Assembly: GCA_002691835.1 (NCBI GenBank)
Contig: NZJA01000029.1
Span: 1 to 8,345, forward strand
From: Planctomycetota bacterium
GTDB lineage: Bacteria; Planctomycetota; UBA8108; UBA1146
Length of the DNA stretch: 8,345 bases
Reading direction: 5' to 3'
Shown here one piece after another: positions 1 to 5,981 of the stretch; within the stretch, counting starts at the first letter, position 1; each line of letters starts with the position of its first letter. The translations under genes were made by a program, and so were the position numbers. The notes beneath the pieces were generated by a model, which worked only from the letters and a program-made list of their open reading frames with translations, was not told where the DNA came from and ran no database searches.

Positions 1-699
1 CTGCAGCTCAAGAAGCAAATTGATTTGCTGCGTCAACGTCAGTGGACGCATGCCCGCTCCAGATATCAACAACGTTCCCAAGCACAAAGAGATGAGAGTC
101 AGGAGAAAACTCCATCGGTCACCGCTGATCAGGTTGAGCGCTGGGGAGAAGCTCTTGCATGTCAGCGAGGTTGGAGTGCGCTTCGTCTCAAGGAACTTGA
201 AGACCTCATCGACACCTTAAATCGCGCGAGTTTTCACTCTCATCTGAATCTCCAACAACGTTTGGATCGGCTGATGCCTGGTTTAGGTACTGACTTGCTG
301 GCTGCAGTACCGAAGCCGATGACAAAAAAACGATCTGCAGTGCTTGCTGCTTTTGCCCTCTATGGCATCAGGTCTCGTGAGTGGCTGGATGAGGACCCGC
401 AACGCGTTGTCTTTGAATTAAAAAACCGACAACAGAGTTCGCGCCAACGACGTAGAACAAGAACTGATCAGAGGGCTTCCGACCGAGATTCTGGTTCCTA
501 TGGGAACGATACCAATCCATGGGAGTTTTCGGTTCGTGATGCGCTTCAAGTTTTGGGGCTGAAGCGTGGTGCATCGCAGGACGAGATTAAAAAGTCTTAT
601 CGTCGTTTAGTGAAACACCATCACCCTGATTTAGGTGGATCTGCTGACGAATTTCGTAAAATCAATGAAGCGTATCAGCAACTTCTAATCAATGATTAG
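1..699 (+). CDS. C-terminal J-domain protein (DnaJ-like co-chaperone), 5' end outside window
   Basis: The frame is open from the first base, so the gene very probably starts upstream; the first start-like codon in view is a TTG at 25. About 232 residues are visible. The last ~60 (roughly nt 530-696) form a J-domain: helix II with KKSYRRLVKHHHPD, the diagnostic HPD tripeptide at about nt 622-630, then a DEFRKINEAYQQL helix III. J-domains stimulate the ATPase of Hsp70/DnaK and deliver clients to it. Before the J-domain lies an Arg/Ser/Asp-rich linker (about nt 427-520), and before that a mostly helical region that I do not recognise. There is no Gly/Phe region and no CxxCxGxG zinc finger, so this is not a classical DnaJ but a type III (J-only) protein with the domain at the C-terminus. 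The gene ends 14 bp from the oppositely oriented DUF3598 gene. The J-domain call is firm; the client is unknown. Confidence 0.9.
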   Translation: MQLKKQIDLLRQRQWTHARSRYQQRSQAQRDESQEKTPSVTADQVERWGEALACQRGWSALRLKELEDLIDTLNRASFHSHLNLQQRLDRLMPGLGTDLLAAVPKPMTKKRSAVLAAFALYGIRSREWLDEDPQRVVFELKNRQQSSRQRRRTRTDQRASDRDSGSYGNDTNPWEFSVRDALQVLGLKRGASQDEIKKSYRRLVKHHHPDLGGSADEFRKINEAYQQLLIND

Positions 700-713
700 A
701 TTATCAAATATAG

Positions 714-1514
714 TCATGCTGTTTGTCGTGATAAATGCTGAAGCCGAACGTCAATCAATCTTGAGTCTGCTCCGTAGGTTGCCATGATCGTTCTAAGTTT
801 ATAGCTTGAATCAAGCCATATCGAACTTACAGAAAATGGTTTGTTTAAGGTAATTTGTTCTGGGCAACGTAAAACAATGTTATCAGGAAAAAAGTATATT
901 TTTTCGCCAGGTTGTACCGGGATTTCAAGGGTACCTTTAACTTTCGATCGTTGTAATGCTGCATCAATAATATGAGTGATTCCTCTCCAGTTGCTTCCTG
1001 TGTCCCAAGCCGGAATGATTTGAACGTCATCAGTCCAGGGTGATTCAGCTAGATGATTCCTTTGCTCACGAATGCAGGCTGTTCTCTCAAGTGTGCCGTT
1101 CAGGCCATAGAGCATGCCGACGCTGAGGCGTATGTTTTTGTTCGCAAGAAACAGCTCCATTGGAAAATATTGGTTTGGGATGATCTGAGGAACGAGCCAA
1201 GCGGCGGCACCATTCTTGAACGCTAGGCCCCTCATGTAATCACTTGCTGGATGCATGAATCCATCTTGTTTGCAGTGTTCTAGGAGGCTATAGTTCCAGT
1301 CTTTTTCTGACTGCTGCCCATCATCATATAAATACTGATTCAATTGGTTGATCACTTTTTTGTCTTGATCTGAACTAAACGAACGTTTACTTGAGAAGGT
1401 TTCAGATAACTTTCCATTTGGTTGATAACGCGACCATCTACCACTCCAGGATCCCAAGTGGAAATTCCAAAATGAATTCCAGTTTTGTATAGCTGCCGAC
1501 TCACGTTCTTTCAT
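714..1514 (-). CDS. DUF3598 family protein (calycin/lipocalin-like, cyanobacterial)
   Basis: This is a 266-residue soluble protein with no signal peptide or membrane segment. The N-terminus (NWNSFWNFHLGSWSGRWSRY, residues 11-30) matches the typical opening of DUF3598 proteins: Asn-Trp, then a Gly-x-Trp-x-Gly-x-Trp-x-Arg strand followed by P-x-G-x-L. A central FLANKNIRLSVGMLYG... segment and a late strand pair around IWLDSSYKL and TIMATYG are consistent with a two-part beta-barrel. The family is largely confined to cyanobacteria and plastids. Its molecular function is not established; the barrel fold suggests binding of a small hydrophobic ligand or pigment, which is inference. The ATG start is preceded by GGAAAG on the minus strand (1523-1518), a reasonable ribosome-binding site. 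The gene is convergent with the J-domain gene and divergent from the NfeD/flotillin operon. Family assignment is from recalled motifs only. Confidence 0.8.
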   Translation of the reverse strand: MKERESAAIQNWNSFWNFHLGSWSGRWSRYQPNGKLSETFSSKRSFSSDQDKKVINQLNQYLYDDGQQSEKDWNYSLLEHCKQDGFMHPASDYMRGLAFKNGAAAWLVPQIIPNQYFPMELFLANKNIRLSVGMLYGLNGTLERTACIREQRNHLAESPWTDDVQIIPAWDTGSNWRGITHIIDAALQRSKVKGTLEIPVQPGEKIYFFPDNIVLRCPEQITLNKPFSVSSIWLDSSYKLRTIMATYGADSRLIDVRLQHLSRQTA

Positions 1515-1559
1515 GATCTTTCCGGATTAAAAATTGTGCTCAATGTGAGGAATCTAGTG

Positions 1560-1575
1560 AAAACCTTACGGTTTT
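1560..1575. repeat. Short perfect palindrome AAAACC-TTAC-GGTTTT in divergent spacer
   Basis: Six-base arms (1560-1565 and 1570-1575) flank a 4-base loop. It lies 45 bp upstream of the DUF3598 start codon, inside the 211-bp divergent spacer. It could be a small operator or a leader hairpin of the DUF3598 transcript. It has no trailing T-run outside the stem, so a terminator is unlikely. A match of this size could also arise by chance in a spacer of this length. Confidence 0.3.
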
Positions 1576-1593
1576 ATGGAATGGTTGATCGGT

Positions 1594-1623
1594 TTGATTC
1601 GATCCTACTGATTTCTGTATATG
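1594..1623 (+). promoter_or_regulatory. Candidate sigma70-type promoter for the NfeD-flotillin operon
   Basis: TTGATT (1594-1599) is followed, after 18 bp, by TATATG (1618-1623), directly preceded by TG. Each hexamer matches 4 of 6 consensus positions. It would give a leader of roughly 95 nt before the ATG at 1726. The position and orientation make sense, but the matches are weak and cyanobacterial -35 boxes are often poorly conserved. Confidence 0.3.
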
Positions 1624-1642
1624 ACTCTGGTCAATCCTTCCA

Positions 1643-1676
1643 ACCCGTAAGTTGTGGCTGTGATCGGCTAACGGGT
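1643..1676. repeat. Inverted repeat ACCCGT...ACGGGT upstream of the NfeD-like gene
   Basis: Six-base arms at 1643-1648 and 1671-1676 continue inward, after an A/A mismatch, with AG/CT. The loop is about 16 nt. It lies between the candidate promoter and the first gene of the operon, so in RNA it would sit in the 5' leader. No T-run follows, so it does not look like an intrinsic terminator. Function unknown; chance is possible. Confidence 0.3.
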
Positions 1677-1725
1677 CCAGAATCTCTCATGAACTGCATC
1701 ATGAGCACTCAGCTGCTGATCTTCA

Positions 1726-2229
1726 ATGGTTTGGACCTACTCTTTTTGCCTTGTTGCAGGCGCCGTTTTGATTGCGCTTTCTCTTGATAATGATGGAGGT
1801 GGGCTTGATGGCGATGGTATGGGTGGAAATCTAAGCCTGTTATTCAGTACGCCGTTTTGGTCATTTGGGCTCTGTGGATTTGGCTTATGCGGTCTACTGA
1901 TGCTGATTCTTAGCCCTAAGGACAGTGGCTTACCAAGCTTGCTAGTTGCCAGTGCCATGGGTCTTGCTATGGGGTGGGGAGCGTCCCATGTTTTGCGCTT
2001 GATGAGTCGCAGGGAGGCAGACACCCTGATCCGCAATGACGACTTGGTGGGTCAACAAGGCAAGATCACCCTGACTGTTGGCAAAGAGCAGCGTGGCTTT
2101 ATTGAATTGAATGTGCGTGGCAGTTTGATCCGAAGGCCTGCCTTCAGCAATGCAGGAAGACTTGAAGAGGGGACCGCGGTGGTGGTGGTGGCTAGTGATC
2201 AGCACACCCTTCGCGTGGATCGGCTGTGA
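1726..2229 (+). CDS. NfeD-like membrane protein with C-terminal OB-fold domain
   Basis: 167 residues. There are three hydrophobic helices (about 3-20, 44-63 and 70-90), with a Gly/Asp-rich linker between the first and second. A hydrophilic C-terminal domain follows (about 105-167: LVGQQGKITLTV, GFIELNVRGS, GTAVVVVASD, LRVDRL), whose strand pattern fits the OB-fold of NfeD-type proteins. Short NfeD proteins lack the N-terminal ClpP-like protease domain and are typically encoded with flotillin or stomatin-type SPFH proteins. That holds here, since two flotillin genes follow 42 bp downstream. The expected role is a membrane-embedded partner of the flotillin assembly. The start is uncertain: the ATG at 1726 lies 6 bp after an in-frame TGA and has no visible Shine-Dalgarno sequence. 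ATGs at 1689 and 1701 in another frame would reach this gene only by a shift at the T-run 1743-1747. The four-valine stretch near the end is encoded by a GGT-rich run. Confidence 0.8.
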   Translation: MVWTYSFCLVAGAVLIALSLDNDGGGLDGDGMGGNLSLLFSTPFWSFGLCGFGLCGLLMLILSPKDSGLPSLLVASAMGLAMGWGASHVLRLMSRREADTLIRNDDLVGQQGKITLTVGKEQRGFIELNVRGSLIRRPAFSNAGRLEEGTAVVVVASDQHTLRVDRL

Positions 2230-2247
2230 GTTCCGTGGTCAATTTCC

Positions 2248-2262
2248 CTTAGGAGAGCTAAG
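2248..2262 (+). promoter_or_regulatory. Small hairpin with AGGAG-like sequence in its loop, ahead of the first flotillin
   Basis: CTTAG (2248-2252) and CTAAG (2258-2262) pair perfectly around a GAGAG loop. AGGAG (2251-2255), the best Shine-Dalgarno-like sequence in the spacer, overlaps stem and loop. It is 16 bp from the GTG at 2272, farther than usual. A shorter AAGG at 2265-2268 is only 3 bp from that GTG. The arrangement could lower or tune flotillin translation, which is inference. Confidence 0.3.
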
Positions 2263-2271
2263 CCAAGGTCA

Positions 2272-3603
2272 GTGAGTCGGATACGCATGTCTTCACGACT
2301 GCTCCACGAGCAGCCATCGCCACCGCTGGGATTCCTCTCCAGGGATCAAAACAACACAGTTGCGGGTGGAGTGGGAATTGTTGTTGTCAGTCTTGTGGGA
2401 CTGACCCTTCTGAGTCGATGGATGATACGCATTTGTCGACCCAATGAAATGTTGGTTGTCACGGGGTCACGCTCCAATCAAGGCAGTCAGGGGTTCAAGG
2501 GATATCGCGTTGTTGCCAATGGTGGTTGGACGTTTGTGAAACCAGTGCTCGAAACAGCACGGCGGATGGATGTCACGCTTCTACCTGTTTTGGTCGAAGT
2601 TAAAAATGCATACTCGAATGGAGGTACACCTCTGAATATCCAAGCGATTGCCAACGTGAAGGTCAGTACTGATCCTGAGGTTCGCAACAATGCAATTGAA
2701 CGCTTTCTTGGACGTGATTCCCGTGAAATTATCCAAGTTGCCCAAGAAAACCTAGAGGGAAATCTTCGTAGTGTTCTTGCACAGCTCACACCAGAGGAGG
2801 TCAATGAAGACCGGCTTCGATTTGCTGAGCAAATTGCCAAGGATGTGGGAGATGACCTGAGACGACTTGGTCTGCAACTAGATACGTTGAAGATTCAAAG
2901 CGTTTCTGATGATGTTGATTATCTCAATTCAATTAGTCGTAGAAGAGTTGCTCAGATCGTTCGTGATGCAGAGATTGCAGAAGCTGAGGCGATTGGACAA
3001 GCTGAGCGCGTTGAAGCTGAGATGGAAGAAAAAGCTGAAGTAGTACGGACTGAGGCTCAAACTGTGGTGCTTGAAAAAGATAACGCTGTTCGGACTAAAA
3101 TAGCCCAAATGGAAAAGAAAGCTCGATCGGAAGAGGAGAGAACACAAGCAGCTGAATTGGAAGCTAGAGCAATAGCGGAGCAAAAACTCCAAAAAGTACG
3201 AGCTGAGCTTGAACGGTTAAGGTTACAAGCAGAACAAGTGCTCCCAGCACAAGCCAATCAAAAGGCTAAAGAACTTAGAGCTCGTGGTATGGCTGCTGCA
3301 ACGGCCGAGGACGTTAAGGCAAGTGCATTAGTGAATGATCTACTCACCCAAGTCTGGGAAGAGGCTGGTAGCACTGCAGAGCTTGTTTTTCTGCTTCAGC
3401 AAATTGAAATGGTGCTTGATCACGCCACACGTCTTCCAGCACGTCTTCATTTGAAAAGGATCACTACCTTGGACGGAAATGATGCCTCCAGTCTTGCCAG
3501 TCTTGTAGCTCTGAATCACGTCGTTGTTCGTCAGTTCTTTGATCAGGTCAAAGAAATCTTTGGTATTGATCTTATCGATACCCTTTCAAACAGAGGAAAT
3601 TAG
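2272..3603 (+). CDS. Flotillin-like SPFH protein, first of a tandem pair
   Basis: 443 residues from the GTG at 2272. Order: a polar N-terminal extension (1-30), a membrane segment (31-48), an SPFH/band 7 domain (about 55-230: CRPNEMLVVTG, RRMDVTLLPVLVEVKNAYS, GTPLNIQAIANVKV, AIERFLGRDS, LEGNLRSVLAQLTPEEVNEDR, LDTLKIQSVSDD), an Ala/Glu/Lys-rich coiled coil (about 225-350), then a flotillin C-terminal module (LKRITTLDGN... FGIDL). Flotillins oligomerise at the membrane face and scaffold microdomains. The start is uncertain: ATG at 2287 (residue 6) is an alternative, and the 30-residue extension is absent from the second flotillin, which opens directly with its membrane helix. Translation of the next gene is probably coupled, with a 2-bp gap. 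The 5' part is visibly GC-richer than the coiled-coil region. The family call is firm; the bacterial name (FloA/FloT type) cannot be fixed. Confidence 0.92.
   Translation: MSRIRMSSRLLHEQPSPPLGFLSRDQNNTVAGGVGIVVVSLVGLTLLSRWMIRICRPNEMLVVTGSRSNQGSQGFKGYRVVANGGWTFVKPVLETARRMDVTLLPVLVEVKNAYSNGGTPLNIQAIANVKVSTDPEVRNNAIERFLGRDSREIIQVAQENLEGNLRSVLAQLTPEEVNEDRLRFAEQIAKDVGDDLRRLGLQLDTLKIQSVSDDVDYLNSISRRRVAQIVRDAEIAEAEAIGQAERVEAEMEEKAEVVRTEAQTVVLEKDNAVRTKIAQMEKKARSEEERTQAAELEARAIAEQKLQKVRAELERLRLQAEQVLPAQANQKAKELRARGMAAATAEDVKASALVNDLLTQVWEEAGSTAELVFLLQQIEMVLDHATRLPARLHLKRITTLDGNDASSLASLVALNHVVVRQFFDQVKEIFGIDLIDTLSNRGN
3593..3597 (+). promoter_or_regulatory. Shine-Dalgarno site of second flotillin, inside end of first
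   Basis: GAGGA lies 8 bp before the ATG at 3606 and within the last codons of the upstream flotillin gene. This good match at good spacing fixes the start of the second gene. With the 2-bp intergenic gap it argues for co-transcription and balanced translation of the two paralogues. Confidence 0.7.
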
Positions 3604-3605
3604 TC

Positions 3606-4841
3606 ATGTTCTTAGCTATTGGGTTAACAGGTGCAGCAGGTTTATGGGCCTTTGTAGTTCTCCTTCGTCAGTTGTATTACATCTGTCAACCAAGTGAGGC
3701 ACTGATCTTTGCTGGTCTTAGGAGAACAACTGGATCAGGTCAAAAGGTGGGATATCGCACTGTTCGTGGTGGAAGTGCACTACGTATTCCATTGCTCGAA
3801 GAGGTGATGCGTTTGGATCTAAGCAATATGATCATTGATCTTCAAGTTGCAAATGCATATTCGCGTGGAGGTATTCCCTTGAATGTGTCTGGTGTAGCAA
3901 ATATCAAAATCGCAGGCGATGAACCTGGAATTCATAATGCGATTGAGCGTTTAATAGGGAAATCTCAAGATGATATTCGACATATTGCCAAGGAAACTCT
4001 TGAAGGAAATCTGAGAGGAGTGATGGCCAGTTTGACTCCGGAGCAATTAAATGAAGACAAGGTAACCTTTGCTCGTACACTATTGGAGGAGGCTGAGGAT
4101 GACCTTCAAAAATTAGGTTTAGTATTGGATACTCTTCAGATTCAAAATATCTCTGATGATGTTTTATATCTCGATTCGATTGGCAGGAAACAGTTAGTTG
4201 AATTGAAGAGAGATTCTCGCATTGCAGAGGCAGAGGCTAAGTCACAATCTGCTGTGAAGCGAGCAGAAAACGAAAGAATTACATCCCTGCGACGACTGGA
4301 TAAAGACCTAGCAATCGCGACAGCCAATGCAAGTAAGAGAGTTCAGGATGCTTTGACGAGACGTGATGCGCTTGTCGCTGAGGAGGAGGCTCGCATTGGC
4401 GCTGAATTAGCTCGAGCAGAAGCAGAGCTACCAGTACAAGAACAACGAATTAAACAAGTCACACAGCAATTAGAAGCTGACGTGATTGCACCTGCAGAGT
4501 CTGAGTGCCAAACAATGATGGCGGAAGCTAAAGGTGAAGCTGCAACTATCATTGAACAAGGACGGTCTCAAGCTGAAGGTCTACGTGATTTAGTCGAATC
4601 ATTGCAACGGTCAGGTGACGATGCAAAGCGTCTATTCTTATTGCAAAAGCTTGAACCACTTCTCACCATGCTAAGCGATACTGTTCAACCTATTGAGGTT
4701 GAAGAAGTCAATCTCATTGGAGAACGAGAAGGTCAGACAAATCTCTCGATTGCAACATTGTTGAAGCAGTTTCAGGTCAGTACAGGATTTCGGTTGCCGG
4801 AGGATTTAACTCTGAAAGAAGGCAGTGAAACAAGCGACTAA
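3606..4841 (+). CDS. Flotillin-like SPFH protein, second of a tandem pair
   Basis: 411 residues. A membrane helix is at residues 2-20, followed by YICQPSEALIFAG, the counterpart of CRPNEMLVVTG in its neighbour. The SPFH domain covers about 27-205, with VANAYSRGGIPLN, AIERLIGKS, LEGNLRGVMASLTPEQLNEDK and LDTLQIQNISDD, which align without difficulty to the first flotillin. The charged coiled coil (about 205-330) is much more diverged. The C-terminal module keeps the flotillin pattern (RLFLLQKLEPLL, then EVEEVNLIG, then a helix ending FRLPEDL). The two proteins are tandem-duplication paralogues and could form mixed oligomers; that is inference from sequence and gene order. This is the last gene of the NfeD-flotillin-flotillin cluster. 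It faces a convergent gene across a 126-bp spacer in which I find no convincing terminator hairpin. Confidence 0.92.
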   Translation: MFLAIGLTGAAGLWAFVVLLRQLYYICQPSEALIFAGLRRTTGSGQKVGYRTVRGGSALRIPLLEEVMRLDLSNMIIDLQVANAYSRGGIPLNVSGVANIKIAGDEPGIHNAIERLIGKSQDDIRHIAKETLEGNLRGVMASLTPEQLNEDKVTFARTLLEEAEDDLQKLGLVLDTLQIQNISDDVLYLDSIGRKQLVELKRDSRIAEAEAKSQSAVKRAENERITSLRRLDKDLAIATANASKRVQDALTRRDALVAEEEARIGAELARAEAELPVQEQRIKQVTQQLEADVIAPAESECQTMMAEAKGEAATIIEQGRSQAEGLRDLVESLQRSGDDAKRLFLLQKLEPLLTMLSDTVQPIEVEEVNLIGEREGQTNLSIATLLKQFQVSTGFRLPEDLTLKEGSETSD

Positions 4842-4967
4842 ACATCAATCCAAATTAATATTTCGTCAAAGTATCATTGGTGTTAACGATTGCATTATGC
4901 CATGGTTGTTTAGAAGCTAGAAGGTTGTAAATAGGTGTTTAATGAATTGGAGAATGGATAAGTAGAT

Positions 4968-5303
4968 TTATTTAGGCTTTTGATTCAACTTTTCCCATGC
5001 ATCGCTATGACGAAAGGCTGGCCAAGCCACAAAATAGTAAATAAATAAAGGAAATAAAGAATATTCGGGATGAACATAAGAACCGTATAACAGCCAATAT
5101 CCGCCTAGCGCGATTGGAAGAGCAATAAGCCTCGGACCATTTCCATAATCGTCCTCTGCCCAACGAGCGCTTAATGCTTTACCAACAATCCACGGTGATA
5201 AAATCAGTAAAATCAACCAATGCATTAAAAGACGATACAAGTTCCAGAATGGCTTGAAAAATGATGTAACAATCAAAAATACGATTAAGTACGGAAAAAT
5301 CAC
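4968..5303 (-). CDS. Small multi-pass membrane protein of unknown function
   Basis: 111 residues, not recognised as any named family. Four hydrophobic stretches can be seen at about 3-17, 24-40, 59-74 and 82-95. A polar loop (WAEDDYGNGPR, 48-58) separates the second and third, and the tail is charged (HSDAWEKLNQKPK). The aromatic content is high (many Tyr, Phe, Trp). The GTG start is forced, because an in-frame TAG lies two codons upstream; AGGT 6 bp before the GTG is a modest ribosome-binding site, and a consensus TATAAT lies about 20 bp upstream. Codon use is AT-rich like its neighbours on this strand. It is separated from the fibrillin gene by 138 bp and probably has its own promoter. It looks like a real gene from its coherent membrane topology, but no function can be given. 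Confidence 0.7.
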   Translation of the reverse strand: MIFPYLIVFLIVTSFFKPFWNLYRLLMHWLILLILSPWIVGKALSARWAEDDYGNGPRLIALPIALGGYWLLYGSYVHPEYSLFPLFIYYFVAWPAFRHSDAWEKLNQKPK

Positions 5304-5323
5304 GGGCTACCTGAATCTGCTTA

Positions 5324-5329
5324 ATTATA
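5324..5329 (-). promoter_or_regulatory. Candidate -10 box (TATAAT) for the small membrane protein gene
   Basis: The minus strand reads a perfect TATAAT here. Transcription would start about 14 bp before the GTG at 5303. The -35 position 17 bp upstream (5347-5352, TTTCGA) is a poor match. The surrounding ATTATAAT is nearly symmetric, so the plus strand also shows TATAAT at 5326-5331, but there is no gene for it to serve. Confidence 0.4.
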
Positions 5330-5349
5330 ATACTTCTAGAAACCCTTCG

Positions 5350-5367
5350 AAAAAATTCATTGAATTT
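5350..5367 (-). terminator. Weak hairpin with T-run downstream of the fibrillin gene
   Basis: On the minus strand AAATTC and GAATTT (plus 5362-5367 and 5353-5358) pair around a 3-nt loop, and the complement of the six A's at 5350-5355 gives a T-run at the 3' end. It lies about 75 bp after the stop of the fibrillin gene and before the next gene on that strand. The stem has only one G-C pair, so it would be a poor terminator; it may be chance in AT-rich sequence. Confidence 0.25.
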
Positions 5368-5441
5368 CTTGAATTGGTCAATCGTACTGATTATCTATCT
5401 TGAGACAAGTGTTATTTAAAAACATTGAAAAGTCAAGGTAT

Positions 5442-5981
5442 TTACATTTGTTGTGGAATCCAATCCTCTATTGATAAGTCGTCTCTTCTTATGAGTGCGA
5501 AGCACGTACCTGCATTCCCACGACAAATTCTTAATGTCTCATCAATTGATGTGATATCTAACCATGCAGGAAAGGATTGATTAATTGATTTAAGTAGTTT
5601 AGGTCTCCAGCCATTGTTCAAGGAAGGACCTATCCAACCACCTCGTTTGAATTGGACGCCTACCTGATTGACTCCATCAATTGATAATTCAGCCTCAACA
5701 GCAATGACAGCAAGAGTACTAATCGGACCGCGTAAACGAAGTAAATTCATACCCTTCCGTTGCTTAGGATCAAGAATTTGTAGATTTTCAAGCCAGGAGG
5801 ATTGTTTGAGCCAAGGCTGTGGTGAGCTACTCCATTTCAACTCCCACACTCCTTTCAATAGATCTCCATTATGTTGAAGGTTCACTTGTGAACACGATTC
5901 AACATCTTGAATGAGTGATGGTATTAAGTTGCTTTTGGAATCCTTCAGAAGAAGTTCAATGAGTTGTTCGGTGCAATTCAT
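5442..5981 (-). CDS. PAP/fibrillin family protein (plastid-lipid-associated, plastoglobulin-like)
   Basis: 179 residues, soluble, no signal peptide. The sequence follows the PAP/fibrillin pattern: an N-terminal helix (1-30), the strand GVWELKWSSSPQPWL (44-58), a Leu/Gly-rich central barrel section, then the terminal signature LDITSIDETLRICRGNAGTCFALIRRD (read as LD...Y/IDE-x-LRI-x-RGN-x-G-x-FxLxRD, 141-167). Fibrillins are lipocalin-like proteins of cyanobacteria and plastids that associate with thylakoids and plastoglobules and affect prenyl-lipid and carotenoid storage and photoprotection; the precise ligand of this one is unknown. Its ATG shares one base with the TAA of the upstream DUF427 gene (TAATG) and has no Shine-Dalgarno sequence of its own, so translation is probably coupled to that gene. 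Family assignment is from motif recall. Confidence 0.82.
   Translation of the reverse strand: MNCTEQLIELLLKDSKSNLIPSLIQDVESCSQVNLQHNGDLLKGVWELKWSSSPQPWLKQSSWLENLQILDPKQRKGMNLLRLRGPISTLAVIAVEAELSIDGVNQVGVQFKRGGWIGPSLNNGWRPKLLKSINQSFPAWLDITSIDETLRICRGNAGTCFALIRRDDLSIEDWIPQQM

Noticed and set aside
1485..1787. Open frame of 100 codons on the plus strand across the divergent spacer
   Set aside because: Its 5' part overlaps the DUF3598 start on the other strand and most of the translation has no coherent features or ribosome-binding site. Only its last part (from 1689/1701) is of interest, as a possible N-terminus of the NfeD-like gene.
2176..2196. GGT-rich run resembling a trinucleotide repeat
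   Set aside because: It encodes four valines in a beta strand of the OB-fold domain; too short to be a meaningful repeat tract.
2929..3257. Two minus-strand open frames opposite the flotillin coiled coil
   Set aside because: Their Ser/Phe/Leu-rich or Ala/Ser-rich translations are what the complement of a Glu/Ala/Lys-rich coding stretch gives; they are shadows of the flotillin gene.
4842..4967. Expected bidirectional terminator between the convergent flotillin and membrane protein genes
   Set aside because: I found only a 4-bp GCAT/ATGC pairing and no G-C stem with a T-run; not supportable as a terminator.
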